NCBI RefSeq assembly: GCF_900166585.1
Contig: NZ_FVZC01000009.1
Span: forward strand, 186,001-250,000
DNA length: 64,000 bases
Direction: 5' to 3'
Source: Mesobacillus jeotgali
Lineage (GTDB): Bacteria > Bacillota > Bacilli > Bacillales > Cytobacillaceae
Of the stretch, positions 9,729 through 17,864 are shown piece by piece. Both the position numbers and the translations under genes were made by a program. A model generated the notes under the pieces. It worked only from the letters and a program-made list of their open reading frames with translations, did no database searches and was not told the DNA's origin. The first letter of the stretch is position 1. Each line of letters opens with the position of its first letter.

Positions 9729-11006
9729 ATGAAAAAAGCATTGTCAATTTTCATGATGCTGATCTTAATGGTTGGCGCTCTTGCTGCTTGTGGACCTAAA
9801 GAAGAAGAAAACACAGGTTCAAAAGACAACGGCAAGAAAACAGAAGATGCTTCTAAACCAGAGAAGCTGGTAGTTTGGGAAGACAAAGATAAGTCCGGCT
9901 GGCTTGAAAAGGTCGCTGCTGACTTTGAAAAAGAACACGGTATCAAAATCGAGTTCAAAGAAGTTGAAATGGCTACAAAAATGAAAGAGCAATTACGTCT
10001 AGACGGTCCTGCTGGAACTGGCCCGGACATCATCACTCTTCCACATGACCAAATCGGTGAGCTTGCAGTTCAGGGACATATCGCTGAACTTAAGGTAAGC
10101 GACGACGTAAAGAAAACTTTCTCTGAGTCTTCTATCTCTGCACAAACTTTCGATGGTAAATTATTCGGACTTCCAAAGTCTGCTGAAACTCCAGTTTTCA
10201 TCTACAACAAGGCTCTTATGAAAGAAGTTCCTGCTACAATGGAAGATCTATATGAGTTCGCAAAAGCTAACACTAAAGATGGCAAATACGGTTTCCTTGC
10301 ACTTTGGGATAACTTCTACTTTGCACACGCTCCAATCGCTGGCAACGGCGGATATGTTTTCGGGGAAAAAGACGGTGCTCTTAACCCTCAAGATCTTGGC
10401 TTGAACAATGAAGGTGCTGTAAAAGGTACTGAGTACATCCAGAAGTGGTACGCTGAAAAGCTATTCCCTAACGGAATCATCGGCGAAAACGGCGGATCTG
10501 CTATGGACGGACTATTCAACGAAGGTAATGTTGCTTCTGTTATGAACGGACCATGGGCATTCGGCGGCATGAAAGATGCTGGCATCGATTTCGGTGTTGC
10601 TCCATTCCCTAAATTTGCTGATGGCACTCCAATGAAGACTTTCATGGGTGTTAAAGGCTGGCACGTATCTTCTTACTCAAAGAACATTGACTGGGCTACT
10701 AAGTTCCTTGAGTACATCACAAACGACGAAAATGCGAAATACCGTTTCGAGCAAACTTCAGAAGTACCAACAAACGTAGCATTAGTTGACGATCCAGCTC
10801 TTGCTGAAAATGAAGGTGCTAAAGCTGTTGCACTTCAAACCCAAGACGCAGTTCCAATGCCAAACATCCCTGAAATGGGTGAAGTTTGGGCACCAATGGC
10901 AAGTGCATTGCAAACTGTTGTAACAGGCAAAGCTGAGCCAAAAGCTGCTCTAGATTCTGCTGTAAAGCAAATCGAACAAAACATCAAGCAAAACCACTCA
11001 AAATAA
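9729..11006 (+). CDS. mdxE: Maltodextrin-binding lipoprotein
   Basis: A 425-residue ABC-transporter substrate-binding protein. The signal peptide ends in the lipobox LAAC with Cys21 as the lipidation site, followed by a Glu/Lys-rich linker. The mature part follows the maltose-binding protein pattern (SBP family 1), with LVVWEDKDKSGWLEKVAADF near residue 50 and GPDIITLPHDQIG near residue 97. It presents maltodextrins to MdxF/MdxG at the membrane face. Start ATG 9729 has AGGAGGGG at 9714-9721. A weak hairpin and a ~430-bp spacer separate it from mdxF, consistent with higher expression of the binding protein. Confidence 0.93.
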   Translation: MKKALSIFMMLILMVGALAACGPKEEENTGSKDNGKKTEDASKPEKLVVWEDKDKSGWLEKVAADFEKEHGIKIEFKEVEMATKMKEQLRLDGPAGTGPDIITLPHDQIGELAVQGHIAELKVSDDVKKTFSESSISAQTFDGKLFGLPKSAETPVFIYNKALMKEVPATMEDLYEFAKANTKDGKYGFLALWDNFYFAHAPIAGNGGYVFGEKDGALNPQDLGLNNEGAVKGTEYIQKWYAEKLFPNGIIGENGGSAMDGLFNEGNVASVMNGPWAFGGMKDAGIDFGVAPFPKFADGTPMKTFMGVKGWHVSSYSKNIDWATKFLEYITNDENAKYRFEQTSEVPTNVALVDDPALAENEGAKAVALQTQDAVPMPNIPEMGEVWAPMASALQTVVTGKAEPKAALDSAVKQIEQNIKQNHSK

Positions 11007-11024
11007 TAGCATCAAATGATATAG

Positions 11025-11050
11025 CAGTACCTCCCATTGTGGGGGTACTG
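11025..11050 (+). terminator. Weak terminator/attenuator after mdxE
   Basis: CAGTACC (11025-11031) pairs with GGTACTG (11044-11050), with CTCCC/GGG extending it. Only TTGTATTTT follows, so partial read-through into mdxFG is plausible. Confidence 0.55.
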
Positions 11051-11151
11051 TTGTATTTTACAGTAGAAAATTCCAGAATCTGTTTTTTTCGTAAGCGGAA
11101 ATTGAAAGTCACAAAGTTTACGAATTCTGCAGTAAAAAAGTCTTTCATTGA

Positions 11152-11163
11152 GCAAACGGTTGC
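11152..11163 (+). promoter_or_regulatory. Second LacI-type operator, between mdxE and mdxF
   Basis: GCAAACGGTTGC is an imperfect palindrome close to the site at 9656. A possible -10 TAGAAT at 11166-11171 directly follows, so this may control an internal promoter for mdxFG. Confidence 0.5.
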
Positions 11164-11184
11164 GCTAGAATAGAGATAAGTCAA

Positions 11185-11289
11185 TCAGATGCTTCATGAG
11201 AGTGAAAACAAGAGATTTCGGAATAATACAGAGAGTTAGGAACTCATTCTGTATGGATGATAATGTATTCGTTCTCATAAAGCATCTGA
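11185..11289 (+). ncRNA. Nested inverted repeats in the mdxE-mdxF spacer (possible structured leader)
   Basis: A 17-nt arm at 11185-11201 (TCAGATGCTTCATGAGA) pairs with 11273-11289 with one mismatch. Inside lies a second hairpin, ACAGAGAGTT (11228-11237) with AACTCATTCTGT (11241-11252). Together they would form a ~105-nt stem-loop upstream of mdxF. No known riboswitch or T-box motif was recognised. Confidence 0.45.
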
Positions 11290-11440
11290 TGCTTTTACCA
11301 AGGCGGATTATCGGATTGAATGTTGTTCATCAAATGTTATGGTTGCGAGAATCAAAAGATCCTCATTAACTTACCGATGGGAGCAGCAACGTTTACGAAA
11401 ATAGCCTTATCAATCATAGAAAGAGAAAGGGGAATATAGG

Positions 11441-12724
11441 ATGAAAGAGAAGTCCTATCAAACCAACCACCGCAGAATAGCAACAGCCCTTTCGATTATT
11501 CCTGGGCTAGGACAGCTATACAACAAGCAATACTTAAAAGGAACTGCTTTCCTGATCTTGACTGGTGCATTCTTCGGAGTGTTCTCAGACCTGCTGAACA
11601 TGGGATTATGGGGATTGTTTACTCTTGGGGAGCAAACACCGCGTGACCATTCCATCTTCTTGATGGTTGAGGGGATCCTGGCCCTCATTGTCCTGCTTTT
11701 TGGAATCGGTTTCTATCTATTCAACCTAAACGACGCTTATAAGGTCGGATTGAAAAGGGACGCAGGTGAACGCCTGAGCACAGTAAAGGAACAATACAAT
11801 AACCTGATTGACAATGGTTTCCCTTACTTAATCATGTCACCTGGATTCCTGCTTCTCATTTTTGTTGTAGTTTTCCCAATTATTTTCGTAGTGCTGCTCG
11901 CTTTCACTAACTACGATCTATATCATTCACCGCCTGCAAAACTTGTTGACTGGGTCGGGCTTAAAAACTTCTTTGACCTGTTCCAGCTGCAGTCATGGCG
12001 TGAGACATTCTTCTCGGTTCTTTCCTGGACGATCATCTGGACATTTGTCGCAACTACTTTGCAGGTAGCTTTAGGTATGTTCCTGGCGATCCTGGTGAAT
12101 CAGAAGGATGTAAAAGGAAGGGCAATTATCCGTACAGTTTTCATCCTTCCTTGGGCAGTTCCGGCATTCGTTTCAATCCTTGTATTTGCTGGTATGTTCA
12201 ATGAATCATTCGGTGCCATCAACCGCGACATCCTTGGTATGTTTGGAATCGATCCAATTCCATGGATGACCGAAGCGATGTACACGAAAATAGCCTTGAT
12301 ACTGATTCAGACATGGCTTGGATTTCCGTTTATTTTTGCAATGACGACAGGAGTCCTTCAATCCATTCCGGAAGAATTGTATGAAGCTGCCACAGTGGAC
12401 GGCGCAACAAACTTCCAGAAATTCAAGAATATCACTTTGCCGCTCGTGCTATTTGCTACAGCGCCAATCCTAATTACGCAATACACATTCAACTTCAATA
12501 ACTTTAATATCATTTATCTCTTCAACGGCGGAGGACCTGCAGTTTCAGGCGCAAATGCCGGCGGAACAGACATCCTGATTTCGTGGATTTACAGCCTGAC
12601 CATGACTTCTGCACAATATTCCAAAGCCGCTGCCATCACCATGCTGCTATCACTGATTGTTATTGGTGTAGCTCTGTGGCAGTTCAAGAGAACGAAATCA
12701 TTCCAAGAAGAGGATATGATGTAA
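11441..12724 (+). CDS. mdxF: Maltodextrin ABC transporter permease, MalF-type
   Basis: A 427-residue polytopic membrane protein. The N-terminal ~130 residues form an extra membrane region beginning with a TM2-like motif (GLGQLYNKQYLKG). The permease core follows, with the cytoplasmic EAA loop ELYEAATVDGATNFQKFKNI near residue 310 that contacts the ATPase. It pairs with MdxG to import maltodextrins delivered by MdxE. No ATPase gene lies here; in relatives MsmX serves in trans. Start ATG 11441 follows AAAGGGG. The gene ends two bases before mdxG, so the two are translationally linked. Confidence 0.93.
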   Translation: MKEKSYQTNHRRIATALSIIPGLGQLYNKQYLKGTAFLILTGAFFGVFSDLLNMGLWGLFTLGEQTPRDHSIFLMVEGILALIVLLFGIGFYLFNLNDAYKVGLKRDAGERLSTVKEQYNNLIDNGFPYLIMSPGFLLLIFVVVFPIIFVVLLAFTNYDLYHSPPAKLVDWVGLKNFFDLFQLQSWRETFFSVLSWTIIWTFVATTLQVALGMFLAILVNQKDVKGRAIIRTVFILPWAVPAFVSILVFAGMFNESFGAINRDILGMFGIDPIPWMTEAMYTKIALILIQTWLGFPFIFAMTTGVLQSIPEELYEAATVDGATNFQKFKNITLPLVLFATAPILITQYTFNFNNFNIIYLFNGGGPAVSGANAGGTDILISWIYSLTMTSAQYSKAAAITMLLSLIVIGVALWQFKRTKSFQEEDMM

Positions 12725-12725
12725 T

Positions 12726-13568
12726 ATGAGTATCAAACGACAGAAATATATCAGATTGACATTAACGTATCTTGTGATTTTGGTCATGTTCGCTATTATT
12801 ATTTATCCGCTCCTTTGGATTGTCGGATCTTCCTTCAACCCAGGGCAGAGTTTGTCTGGTTCAAACATCATCCCAAAAAATGCGACGCTCGCACACTATA
12901 AGGAACTTTTTGATACCAGCAAGAGCGCGTACTTATACTGGTACTGGAATTCATTGAAAGTCAGTGTTCTGACAATGCTGTTCACTGTCATCCTTGTTAG
13001 CTTGACAGCCTATTCATTCTCACGCTACCGTTTTATCGGACGTAAAAACAGCTTGATGACATTCCTGATTCTGCAGATGATTCCAAACTTTGCAGCATTG
13101 ATCGCTATTTTCATCCTTGCTTTACTAACTGGCTTACTTGATACTCATTTAGGCTTGATCCTTGTATATGTCGGGGGCGCAATCCCGATGAATACATGGT
13201 TAATGAAAGGATATCTTGATACAATTCCGAAAGAGCTTGATGAATCAGCTAAAATGGACGGTGCAGGCCATTTGAGGATTTTCTTCCAAATCGTCATGCC
13301 GCTTGCGACACCAATCATAGCGGTTGTAGCATTGTTCGCATTTATCGCTCCATTCGGTGATTTCATCCTTGCCAGAATTCTTTTAAGAACAGAAGAAAAA
13401 TACACACTTGCTGTTGGCCTTTATGACATGGTAGCAAAACAGTTTGGTGCTGAATTCACTACCTTCGCAGCGGGTGCTGTTCTCATTGCAGTTCCAATCG
13501 CAATCCTGTTCCTGTCATTCCAGAAATACTTCGTATCAGGATTGACGGCTGGCGGAACAAAAGGATAA
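12726..13568 (+). CDS. mdxG: Maltodextrin ABC transporter permease, MalG-type
   Basis: A 280-residue inner-membrane permease with six predicted helices and the EAA-loop motif IPKELDESAKMDGAG near residue 170, typical of MalG. It forms the channel with MdxF. Its ATG lies directly after the mdxF stop, and the ribosome site (GAAGAGG) lies inside mdxF. A hairpin lacking a U tract follows, so transcription probably continues into the amylase gene. Confidence 0.93.
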   Translation: MSIKRQKYIRLTLTYLVILVMFAIIIYPLLWIVGSSFNPGQSLSGSNIIPKNATLAHYKELFDTSKSAYLYWYWNSLKVSVLTMLFTVILVSLTAYSFSRYRFIGRKNSLMTFLILQMIPNFAALIAIFILALLTGLLDTHLGLILVYVGGAIPMNTWLMKGYLDTIPKELDESAKMDGAGHLRIFFQIVMPLATPIIAVVALFAFIAPFGDFILARILLRTEEKYTLAVGLYDMVAKQFGAEFTTFAAGAVLIAVPIAILFLSFQKYFVSGLTAGGTKG

Positions 13569-13590
13569 TCTATTAGGGCAGACAAATTTT

Positions 13591-13618
13591 AAGCAAAGGC
13601 CATAATTGGCCTTTGCTT
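13591..13618 (+). other. Hairpin between mdxG and the amylase gene
   Basis: A perfect 11-bp stem, AAGCAAAGGCC with GGCCTTTGCTT, has a 6-nt loop but is not followed by a T run. It may protect the upstream mRNA 3' end or attenuate transcription. Confidence 0.6.
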
Positions 13619-13639
13619 AAATTATGAGGAGGAGCGGAG

Positions 13640-15175
13640 ATGAAAAAAAAGTTCATCTTCATCTTGATTCCGTTTCTTCTTTTTTACGCCCTCCCAGCAG
13701 GTGCGGCTGAAAAAGAAGGACGCAAATGGCAGGATGAAACTATTTACTTTCTTATGGTGGACCGTTTCAACAACGGTGACAATAGCAATGATTTCAAGGT
13801 GGATGCAAATGATCCCAAAGCTTATCATGGCGGAGACTTCCAGGGAGTCATTGACGAGCTGGATTATATAAAGGACATGGGTTTTACCGCGATCTGGCTG
13901 ACACCAGTTTTTGACAACGCCGATAAAGGCTACCATGGGTACTGGATTAAAGATTTTTATAATACCGAAGAGCACTTTGGAAGCGTTGACAAATTTAAAG
14001 AACTTGTTAAAGAAGCACACAAACGGGATATCAAAATCATCCTTGATTTTGTCGTAAACCATGTTGCTCCGGACCAGGAATGGGTGAACGATCCAGCAAA
14101 GAAGGATTGGTTCCATGAAAAGCAGGATATCATTGACTGGAACAACCAGGATGAGCTGGAGAATAACTGGCTTTACGGGCTGCCTGATTTAGCACAGGAA
14201 AATCCGGAAACAAGGAAATATTTATTGGATGCGGCTAAATGGTGGATTGAAGAAACGGATATCGACGGCTACAGGCTTGATACTGTCCGCCACGTACCAG
14301 TTGATTTCTGGGAAGATTTTTCAAAAGAAGTGAAGAGTGTCAAAGATGATTTTTACCTGATCGGCGAGGTTTGGTCGGAGGATCCGAATTACATTGCCAA
14401 ATACGATAAAGCAGGGATCGATGGCTTTGTTGATTTTCCTTTGAACGAACAGTTGCGCACGGCTTTCGAAAAGCCAGATCAGACATTGGACTGGCTATTG
14501 ACGACAGCGAAAAGAAATAAGTCGATATATGAAAATCCCGAACTGATGGGAAACTTCATTGATAACCATGATATGGTCAGATTCACAAGGAAAGCGGTCC
14601 AGAACAGGCAGCACCCGGGAACGAGATGGAAGATGGCGCTGACTTATATGTATACGGCTCCTGGAATTCCGATTGTTTATTATGGAAGCGAAATAGCGCT
14701 TGATGGCGGAGAAGATCCGGATAACCGCAGGCAAATGAGCTTCAGGGCTGATAAAGAATTAATTGACTATATCACCAAAATCGGCGAGCTCCGGAATGAC
14801 CTTCCTTCACTTACCAGAGGGGATCTTGAAGTTCTCTATGAAAAAAAAGGAATGGCTGTTTTCAAACGTACTTATCAGGATGAAACAGCAGTCATAGCAA
14901 TTAATAATACGTCCAACACCCAGAATGTCACCCTGACCGCCGATCAGTTAAAGGATGACCAGGAATTGCGTGGCCTGCTGGCGGATGACCTTGTAAAGAG
15001 CAAAAACGGGGAATATAACCTGGCGCTAGAACGAGAGGAAGCCGAAATCTATGTACTGGCAGAAAAAACAGGTTTGAATATCCCTTATTTAACTACAATG
15101 GGGGCGGTGTATGCTGCATTCTTTGGCTTCATTTTCCTCCTTGTCAGAAGAGCCAGGAAAAGAAACAAAGAATAA
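13640..15175 (+). CDS. Secreted, membrane-anchored alpha-amylase (GH13)
   Basis: A 511-residue GH13 enzyme expected to cut starch or maltodextrins outside the cell. A Sec signal peptide (about 1-23, ending AGA-A) opens the protein. Catalytic residues are Asp214 in DGYRLDTVRH, Glu243 in LIGEVWSED and Asp311 in FIDNHDMVRF. After a C-terminal beta domain there is a membrane helix (about 483-502) and a basic tail RRARKRNKE, so the enzyme should be tethered with its catalytic domain outside. GGAGG precedes ATG 13640. It lies 71 bp after mdxG and supplies substrate for that transporter. It is not the B. subtilis mdx arrangement. Confidence 0.9.
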   Translation: MKKKFIFILIPFLLFYALPAGAAEKEGRKWQDETIYFLMVDRFNNGDNSNDFKVDANDPKAYHGGDFQGVIDELDYIKDMGFTAIWLTPVFDNADKGYHGYWIKDFYNTEEHFGSVDKFKELVKEAHKRDIKIILDFVVNHVAPDQEWVNDPAKKDWFHEKQDIIDWNNQDELENNWLYGLPDLAQENPETRKYLLDAAKWWIEETDIDGYRLDTVRHVPVDFWEDFSKEVKSVKDDFYLIGEVWSEDPNYIAKYDKAGIDGFVDFPLNEQLRTAFEKPDQTLDWLLTTAKRNKSIYENPELMGNFIDNHDMVRFTRKAVQNRQHPGTRWKMALTYMYTAPGIPIVYYGSEIALDGGEDPDNRRQMSFRADKELIDYITKIGELRNDLPSLTRGDLEVLYEKKGMAVFKRTYQDETAVIAINNTSNTQNVTLTADQLKDDQELRGLLADDLVKSKNGEYNLALEREEAEIYVLAEKTGLNIPYLTTMGAVYAAFFGFIFLLVRRARKRNKE

Positions 15176-15297
15176 GTTTTGCTCCAATACTTACCACTAT
15201 TGTTAACAGCAGCTCTTTAAAAAAATAAGGTAAAAAGCTGGACAATTCATTTATAATAAAGATAGGGATTTTTTCTGGCAAAAGGGAGGGGAACTTA

Positions 15298-16341
15298 ATG
15301 GCTGTTACAATAAAAGACGTTGCGAAGGTCGCAAATGTCGCACCTTCAACTGTCTCTCGTGTTATCGCCAATAGTCCTAGGATCAGCGAAAAAACAAAGG
15401 AAAGAGTCAGGGAGGTTATGGACCAGCTTGGGTATCACCCAAACTTTATCGCCAGAAGCCTTGCGAGTCAGTCTACAAGGGCAATCGGGCTTGTTATGCC
15501 AAGCTCGACAGATGTTGTATTTCAGAACCCGTTCTTTCCAACTGTCTTGACCGGATTGAGTGAAGGGGCACATGCGAAACAATACGCACTTCATATGACT
15601 ACCGGGAAAACAGATAATGAAATTTTCGATGGTGTCGTTGCAATGGTCCAGGGCGGCAGGGTAGATGGTGTGGTTCTTTTATATTCAAAAGTTGAAGATA
15701 AAGTTATCTCTTATCTTAAGGAAAGAGATTTTCCATTTGTCGTGATCGGCAAGCCGTTTAAAGATGACGAAAATACGAGCTATGTTGATAATGATAACTT
15801 TAAAGCTGGAAAAGAAGTCACCGAATACTTAATCCAGCTCGGTCATGACCGAATTGGTTTCATCGGAGGCAATCTCGATCTAGTGGTTACGGTAGAGCGC
15901 CTGCTAGGCTATGAAAAGGCTTTGAGGAACTCAGAGATCAAGCTGGTCGATGATTATATCATCAATGACGAATTCCTCCGGGAGAGCGGTCAGGATGCAG
16001 TTGAAGTGCTGCTCTCATTGGAACATCCACCTACAGCAATGGTCGTAGCGGATGACCTGATGGCATTAGGTGTTTTGAATAAACTTGATGAGATGGGAAT
16101 CGTTGTACCAAAGGATATTTCCATTGTAAGTTTTAATAATGTATTGATAGCCGAGATGGCCAGACCGCCTCTCACATCTGTGGATATCAACATTTTTGAC
16201 CTCGGATACCAGGCAGCCAAGAGCCTCATCCAAAGAATTGAGAATCCTGATGAACCAATCAAACGGATTATTGTGCCGTTCAAGATTGTGACGAGATTTT
16301 CCTGTGATCAACCCAAGAACTCTAAGGAATCACTGGTATAA
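15298..16341 (+). CDS. LacI-family transcriptional regulator of the maltodextrin genes
   Basis: A 347-residue repressor-type protein. An N-terminal helix-turn-helix (about 4-24, VTIKDVAKVANVAPSTVSRV) and a hinge helix (ARSLASQSTR) precede a periplasmic-binding-like effector domain. It probably senses maltose or maltodextrin and binds the CAAACGTTTG-like sites at 9656 and 11152; this is inferred from the neighbourhood. It resembles B. subtilis YvdE/MdxR and MalR of other Firmicutes. AGGGAGGGG precedes ATG 15298. A strong terminator follows. Confidence 0.88.
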   Translation: MAVTIKDVAKVANVAPSTVSRVIANSPRISEKTKERVREVMDQLGYHPNFIARSLASQSTRAIGLVMPSSTDVVFQNPFFPTVLTGLSEGAHAKQYALHMTTGKTDNEIFDGVVAMVQGGRVDGVVLLYSKVEDKVISYLKERDFPFVVIGKPFKDDENTSYVDNDNFKAGKEVTEYLIQLGHDRIGFIGGNLDLVVTVERLLGYEKALRNSEIKLVDDYIINDEFLRESGQDAVEVLLSLEHPPTAMVVADDLMALGVLNKLDEMGIVVPKDISIVSFNNVLIAEMARPPLTSVDINIFDLGYQAAKSLIQRIENPDEPIKRIIVPFKIVTRFSCDQPKNSKESLV

Positions 16342-16348
16342 AAAAGCG

Positions 16349-16382
16349 AAAGCAAAGCGTTGTTGTACGCTTTGCTTTTTTT
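16349..16382. terminator. Terminator after the LacI-type gene
   Basis: A perfect 12-bp stem, AAAGCAAAGCGT (16349-16360) with ACGCTTTGCTTT (16367-16378), is followed by T. It lies between convergent genes and may serve both. Confidence 0.85.
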
Positions 16383-16391
16383 GTGTTTGTG

Positions 16392-17258
16392 CTATCCATT
16401 AACTATAGTTCCGCCGTTTACATGGATTGTCTGTCCGCTGACATATGTGGAATCATCGCTTGCAAGATAGACATATGCCGGTGCAAGTTCATACGGCTGG
16501 CCAGCTCGTCCCATTGGAGCATTTGTACCAAATTTAGCGACTTCCTCAGCTGAGAAAGTTGATGGAATCAAAGGAGTCCAGATTGGACCTGGAGCTACGC
16601 TGTTAACCCGTATTCCCTGTGACGTGAGGGACATGGCAAGGGAACGCGTAAAAGTAACAATAGCACCTTTTGTTGACGAGTAGTCAATCAGCGTCTCGTG
16701 GCCTTTATATGCGGTTATGGAGGAAGTATTAATGATCGTGCTTCCTTTTTGAAGGTGAGGCAGGACTGCTTTAGTCAGGTGGAAGATTGAGAATATATTC
16801 GTGCGGAACGTCTTCTCCAACTGTTCAGCAGAAATATCCAGCAGGCTCTTTTGCGGATGCTGCTCTGCAGCGTTATTGACAAGGATGTCAATTTTACCAA
16901 ACTGTTCTATTGTTTGCTTTACAGCATCCTTACAAAACTGCTCGCTGCCAACATCACCGGCTAGCAGCAGGCATTTACGGCCTTCAGCCTCAATTAGCTC
17001 CTTCGTCGTTTGGGCATCGTTATTTTCCTCAAGGTAGACAATCGCTACATCCGCACCTTCTTTTGCATAGTAGATGGCAACAGATTTGCCAATTCCACTA
17101 TCTCCTCCAGTAATCAAAGCAACCTTGCCAGACAGTTTTCCAGACCCTTTATAATTTTCATCGACTGATTTTGGTTCGGGATTCATTTCCGGCTCAGTAC
17201 CAGGCTGATGATCCTGATGCTGTGGCGGAAAACCTTGTTTATTTTTCTCGTTAGCCAT
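16392..17258 (-). CDS. Short-chain dehydrogenase/reductase, general-stress type (YhdF/YhxC-like)
   Basis: A 288-residue classical SDR with an N-terminal polar extension rich in Gln, Pro and Glu (about 1-40). The nucleotide-binding TGGDSGIGKS, the NNAAEQHPQ motif and the catalytic SSITAYKGH...YSSTKGA (Ser, Tyr and Lys) are all present. Related proteins are annotated as general stress or glucose/ribitol dehydrogenase homologues; the substrate is unknown. The ATG at 17258 is preferred (GGAG 11 nt upstream); an in-frame GTG at 17270 overlaps that ribosome site. It is convergent with the LacI-type gene. Confidence 0.88.
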   Translation of the reverse strand: MANEKNKQGFPPQHQDHQPGTEPEMNPEPKSVDENYKGSGKLSGKVALITGGDSGIGKSVAIYYAKEGADVAIVYLEENNDAQTTKELIEAEGRKCLLLAGDVGSEQFCKDAVKQTIEQFGKIDILVNNAAEQHPQKSLLDISAEQLEKTFRTNIFSIFHLTKAVLPHLQKGSTIINTSSITAYKGHETLIDYSSTKGAIVTFTRSLAMSLTSQGIRVNSVAPGPIWTPLIPSTFSAEEVAKFGTNAPMGRAGQPYELAPAYVYLASDDSTYVSGQTIHVNGGTIVNG

Positions 17259-17414
17259 AGAACATATCACTCCTTCTATTTATATCCCATTTATTAGATT
17301 CCTTTAAAACCCAGAGTGAAAACATGGAAATTCCTTCTTTTTGTTATCGAGGGTAAATAAGAACGGCCCAGCTTGTAATCGATTTCTCTTGGTTTATGAC
17401 AGAGGAGCCGAAAA

Positions 17415-17819
17415 GGTAGAGTGCAAAACGGTAAAGACAGAAGCTCTGCATTCCCCAAAAAAGTGAAAGGGAGTGCAAAACGGTAAAAGCAGAAGCTCTC
17501 CATTGCCCGAAAAAGGGAAAGGGAGTGCAAAACGGTAAAAGCAGAAGCTCTGTATTGCCGAAAAAGTAAAAGGGAGTGCAAAACGGTAAAGACAGAGTCT
17601 CTGCATTCCCCAAAAAAGTGAAAGGGAGTGCAAAACGGTAAAAGCAGAAGCTCTTCTTTGCCCGAAAAAGGGAAAGGGAGTACAAAACGGTAAAAGCAGA
17701 AGCTCTGCATTGCCCGAAAAGTGAAAGGAAATGTAAAACGGTAAAAGCAGAAGCTCTGCATTGTCCCAAAAAGTGAAAAGGAGTGCAAAAACGGTAAAAG
17801 CAGAAGCTCTGCATTTAGC
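17415..17819. repeat. 51-52-bp tandem array, about 8 units, core GTGCAAAACGGTAAA
   Basis: GTGCAAAACGGTAAA or close variants begin at 17421, 17473, 17525, 17576, 17628, 17680, 17731 and 17783, with periods of 51-52 bp. Each unit carries the small inverted repeat GCAGA-AGC-TCTGC and a purine-rich tract. All three minus-strand frames stay open through the array, but these translations are repetitive and not credible proteins. The array begins right after the terminator of the CoA-disulfide reductase gene. Confidence 0.9.
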
Positions 17820-17832
17820 AAAAAACAAAATA

Positions 17833-17857
17833 AGCGGCATCCTCAAAGGGAGCCGCT
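17833..17857 (-). terminator. Terminator of the CoA-disulfide reductase gene
   Basis: On the minus strand AGCGGC and GCCGCT pair around a 13-nt loop and are followed by TTATTTTGTTTTTTG. Confidence 0.7.
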
Positions 17858-17864
17858 ATATTCA

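Noticed and set aside
11185..11289. T-box or known riboswitch in the mdxE-mdxF spacer
   Set aside because: No T-box sequence, specifier loop or known aptamer pattern could be recognised; only inverted repeats are seen.
13145..13405. Antisense frame inside mdxG, and many similar antisense frames in carB, clpB and fabF
   Set aside because: They are shadows of strongly coding sequence with no start signals.
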